Origin: Pelagibacteraceae bacterium
GTDB lineage: Bacteria; Pseudomonadota; Alphaproteobacteria; Pelagibacterales; Pelagibacteraceae
DNA: 64,000 nucleotides
Reading direction: 5' to 3'
Assembly (NCBI GenBank): GCA_018402735.1
Contig: JAGYIF010000003.1
Coordinates: 1-64,000 of the forward strand
The position numbers and the translations under genes were made by a program. Numbering within the stretch: the stretch's first letter is position 1; every line of letters starts with the position of its first letter. Below the pieces are notes generated by a model. It ran no database searches. It was not told where the DNA came from and saw only the letters and a list, made by a program, of their open reading frames with translations. Positions 62,584 to 64,000 of this stretch are shown piece after piece.

Positions 62584-63378
62584 TTAATCTTTTTTTGCCT
62601 CAGTTTTTGGAGCTGCAGCTTCTTTTTCAGCTTTTGCAGTTTCTTTAGCCTCTTTTGCTAAATTCTTCTTATCTTTTTTATCAGTTTTAGCGGTTTCCAA
62701 AACTTCAAAATATGATTTTAATCTATCTTGAACACTTATTTTATTTTTATGCTTGATTGCTTCTGTAATTTCTACATAGGTATTTTTACTTCCTGGAATA
62801 GATCCTCTTAAATACAAAAGATTATTTGTAAGATCTGCTTCAACTATTTCTAGTCCTTGAGTAGTTCTGAATTTATCACCCATATGACCAGCCATTTTTT
62901 TTCCTTTAAATACTTTACCTGGATCTTGTCTTTGACCAGTTGAACCGTGGGAACGATGAGAAACGGAAACACCGTGGGTAGCTCTCAATCCACCAAAATT
63001 CCATCGCTTCATAACACCTGCAAAACCCTTACCTATGGTTTTAGATCTGATATCCACGTATTTCTTATCTTTTAAAATATCTAGCGTAACATCTGAACCA
63101 GCTTTAAATTGCTCTGTATTTTCAATTCTATATTCTTTCAAAAATTTCTTTGCTTCTAATGATTTTTTAGCAAAAAAACCTTTCATAGCTTTTGTTAGTT
63201 TTGAGCTTTTAACGTGTCCATAACCTACTAAAAGAGCTGAGTAGCCTCTTTTTTCTTTATCAATTACTTCTACTATTTTTCCAGGTTCAACTTGCAATAC
63301 GGTTACAGGTACAGCTTCTCCGCTTTCGAAGAATTTTTGAGTCATTCCAATTTTTTTTCCTATTAGCCCTAAAGTCAT
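62584..63378 (-). CDS. rplC: 50S ribosomal protein L3 with charged C-terminal extension
   Basis: GLIGKKIGMTQKFFESGEAVPVTVL, VMKRWNFGGLRATHGVSVSHRSHGSTGQRQDPGKVFKGKKMAGHMG. Confidence 0.98.
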   Translation of the reverse strand: MTLGLIGKKIGMTQKFFESGEAVPVTVLQVEPGKIVEVIDKEKRGYSALLVGYGHVKSSKLTKAMKGFFAKKSLEAKKFLKEYRIENTEQFKAGSDVTLDILKDKKYVDIRSKTIGKGFAGVMKRWNFGGLRATHGVSVSHRSHGSTGQRQDPGKVFKGKKMAGHMGDKFRTTQGLEIVEADLTNNLLYLRGSIPGSKNTYVEITEAIKHKNKISVQDRLKSYFEVLETAKTDKKDKKNLAKEAKETAKAEKEAAAPKTEAKKD

Positions 63379-63380
63379 AA

Positions 63381-63689
63381 TTAAATTTTAATCTCCACGT
63401 CTACACCTGCTGCCAAATCAAGCTTCATTAATGCTTCAATTGTTTGCGGAGTAGGTTCTAAAATGTCTATAAGTCTTTTGTGAGTTCTCGTTTCAAATTG
63501 TTCTCTACTTTTTTTGTCGATATGAGGTGATCTTAAAACAGTAAAAATTTCCTTTGTCGTTGGAAGTGGAATTGGCCCTTTAATTTGAGCACCGGTTCTT
63601 TTAGCAGTATTTACGATTTCAATAGTAGATTGATCTAGTATTTTATGGTCGTACGCTTGTAATCTAATTCTTATTTGTTGCTTTTCCAT
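63381..63689 (-). CDS. rpsJ: 30S ribosomal protein S10
   Basis: [44 protein letters not shown]. Confidence 0.98.
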   Translation of the reverse strand: MEKQQIRIRLQAYDHKILDQSTIEIVNTAKRTGAQIKGPIPLPTTKEIFTVLRSPHIDKKSREQFETRTHKRLIDILEPTPQTIEALMKLDLAAGVDVEIKI

Positions 63690-63692
63690 AAT

Positions 63693-64000
63693 TTAGGCTA
63701 ATTTCTTTGTTACTTCGTCTTGAACATTTTGAGGAACTTTTTCATAATGATCAAAAGACATTGTGTATTGAGCTCTACCTTGCGACATAGATCTTAATGT
63801 GTTCACATAACCAAACATATTAGCAAGTGGTACCATCGCATTAATAACGGTTGCATTGCCTCGTTTGTCTGTTGATCCAATTTGTCCTCTTCGACTGTTT
63901 AAATCTCCAATAACATCACCCATATGATCTTCAGGTGTCACTACTTCAACCTTCATAATTGGTTCTAAAAGTTTTAATCCAGCTTTTGTACAAGCTTCTT
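63693..64000 (-). CDS. fusA: Elongation factor G, C-terminal fragment (5' part beyond window)
   Basis: Listed ORF starts at an internal Met; frame stays open to the edge: ...[89 protein letters not shown]. Confidence 0.97.
   Translation of the reverse strand, partial: EACTKAGLKLLEPIMKVEVVTPEDHMGDVIGDLNSRRGQIGSTDKRGNATVINAMVPLANMFGYVNTLRSMSQGRAQYTMSFDHYEKVPQNVQDEVTKKLA

Noticed and set aside
1-64000. CRISPR arrays, IS elements, integrases, prophage, toxin-antitoxin or defence genes, tRNA/rRNA genes
   Set aside because: None seen on either strand; gaps are all short and the gene content is core metabolism and translation. I do not see support for an undescribed multi-gene system here.

Overview
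AT-rich, very gene-dense window from a streamlined alphaproteobacterium. The gene orders rpiB-glyA-nrdR-ribD-ribE-ribB-ribH-nusB, dapA-smpB-folK-rsh-pyrE-pdxJ-acpS-lepB-rnc-era-recO-parC, pyrB-pyrC-plsY-topA, clpS-clpA and S10/spc/alpha fit that class; a SAR11-like lineage is my inference. Nearly everything is housekeeping. I saw no tRNA, rRNA, CRISPR array, mobile element, prophage or defence island, and I found no convincing undescribed multi-gene system. Genes absent from the supplied ORF track were recovered by hand: a ~690-codon glycosyltransferase ORF running off the left edge, rpmF (L32) at 6280-6459, and the upstream continuation of fusA off the right edge. The points most worth a second look are: (i) a PyrC next to PyrB that has lost the dihydroorotase metal ligands; (ii) a RibB whose GTP-cyclohydrolase-II-like domain lacks the zinc cysteines; (iii) NrdR with a relocated zinc-ribbon cysteine; (iv) a short Rsh (ppGpp) enzyme going from TGS almost directly to ACT, with rpoZ missing from the neighbouring slot; (v) rpmD, tuf and dprA missing from their usual slots; (vi) tail-to-tail genes sharing TTAA/TTAG stop tetramers; (vii) Lys-rich tails on several ribosomal proteins; (viii) a good internal promoter between adk and rpsM. 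Gene identities come from recognising protein families by eye; no database search was run.
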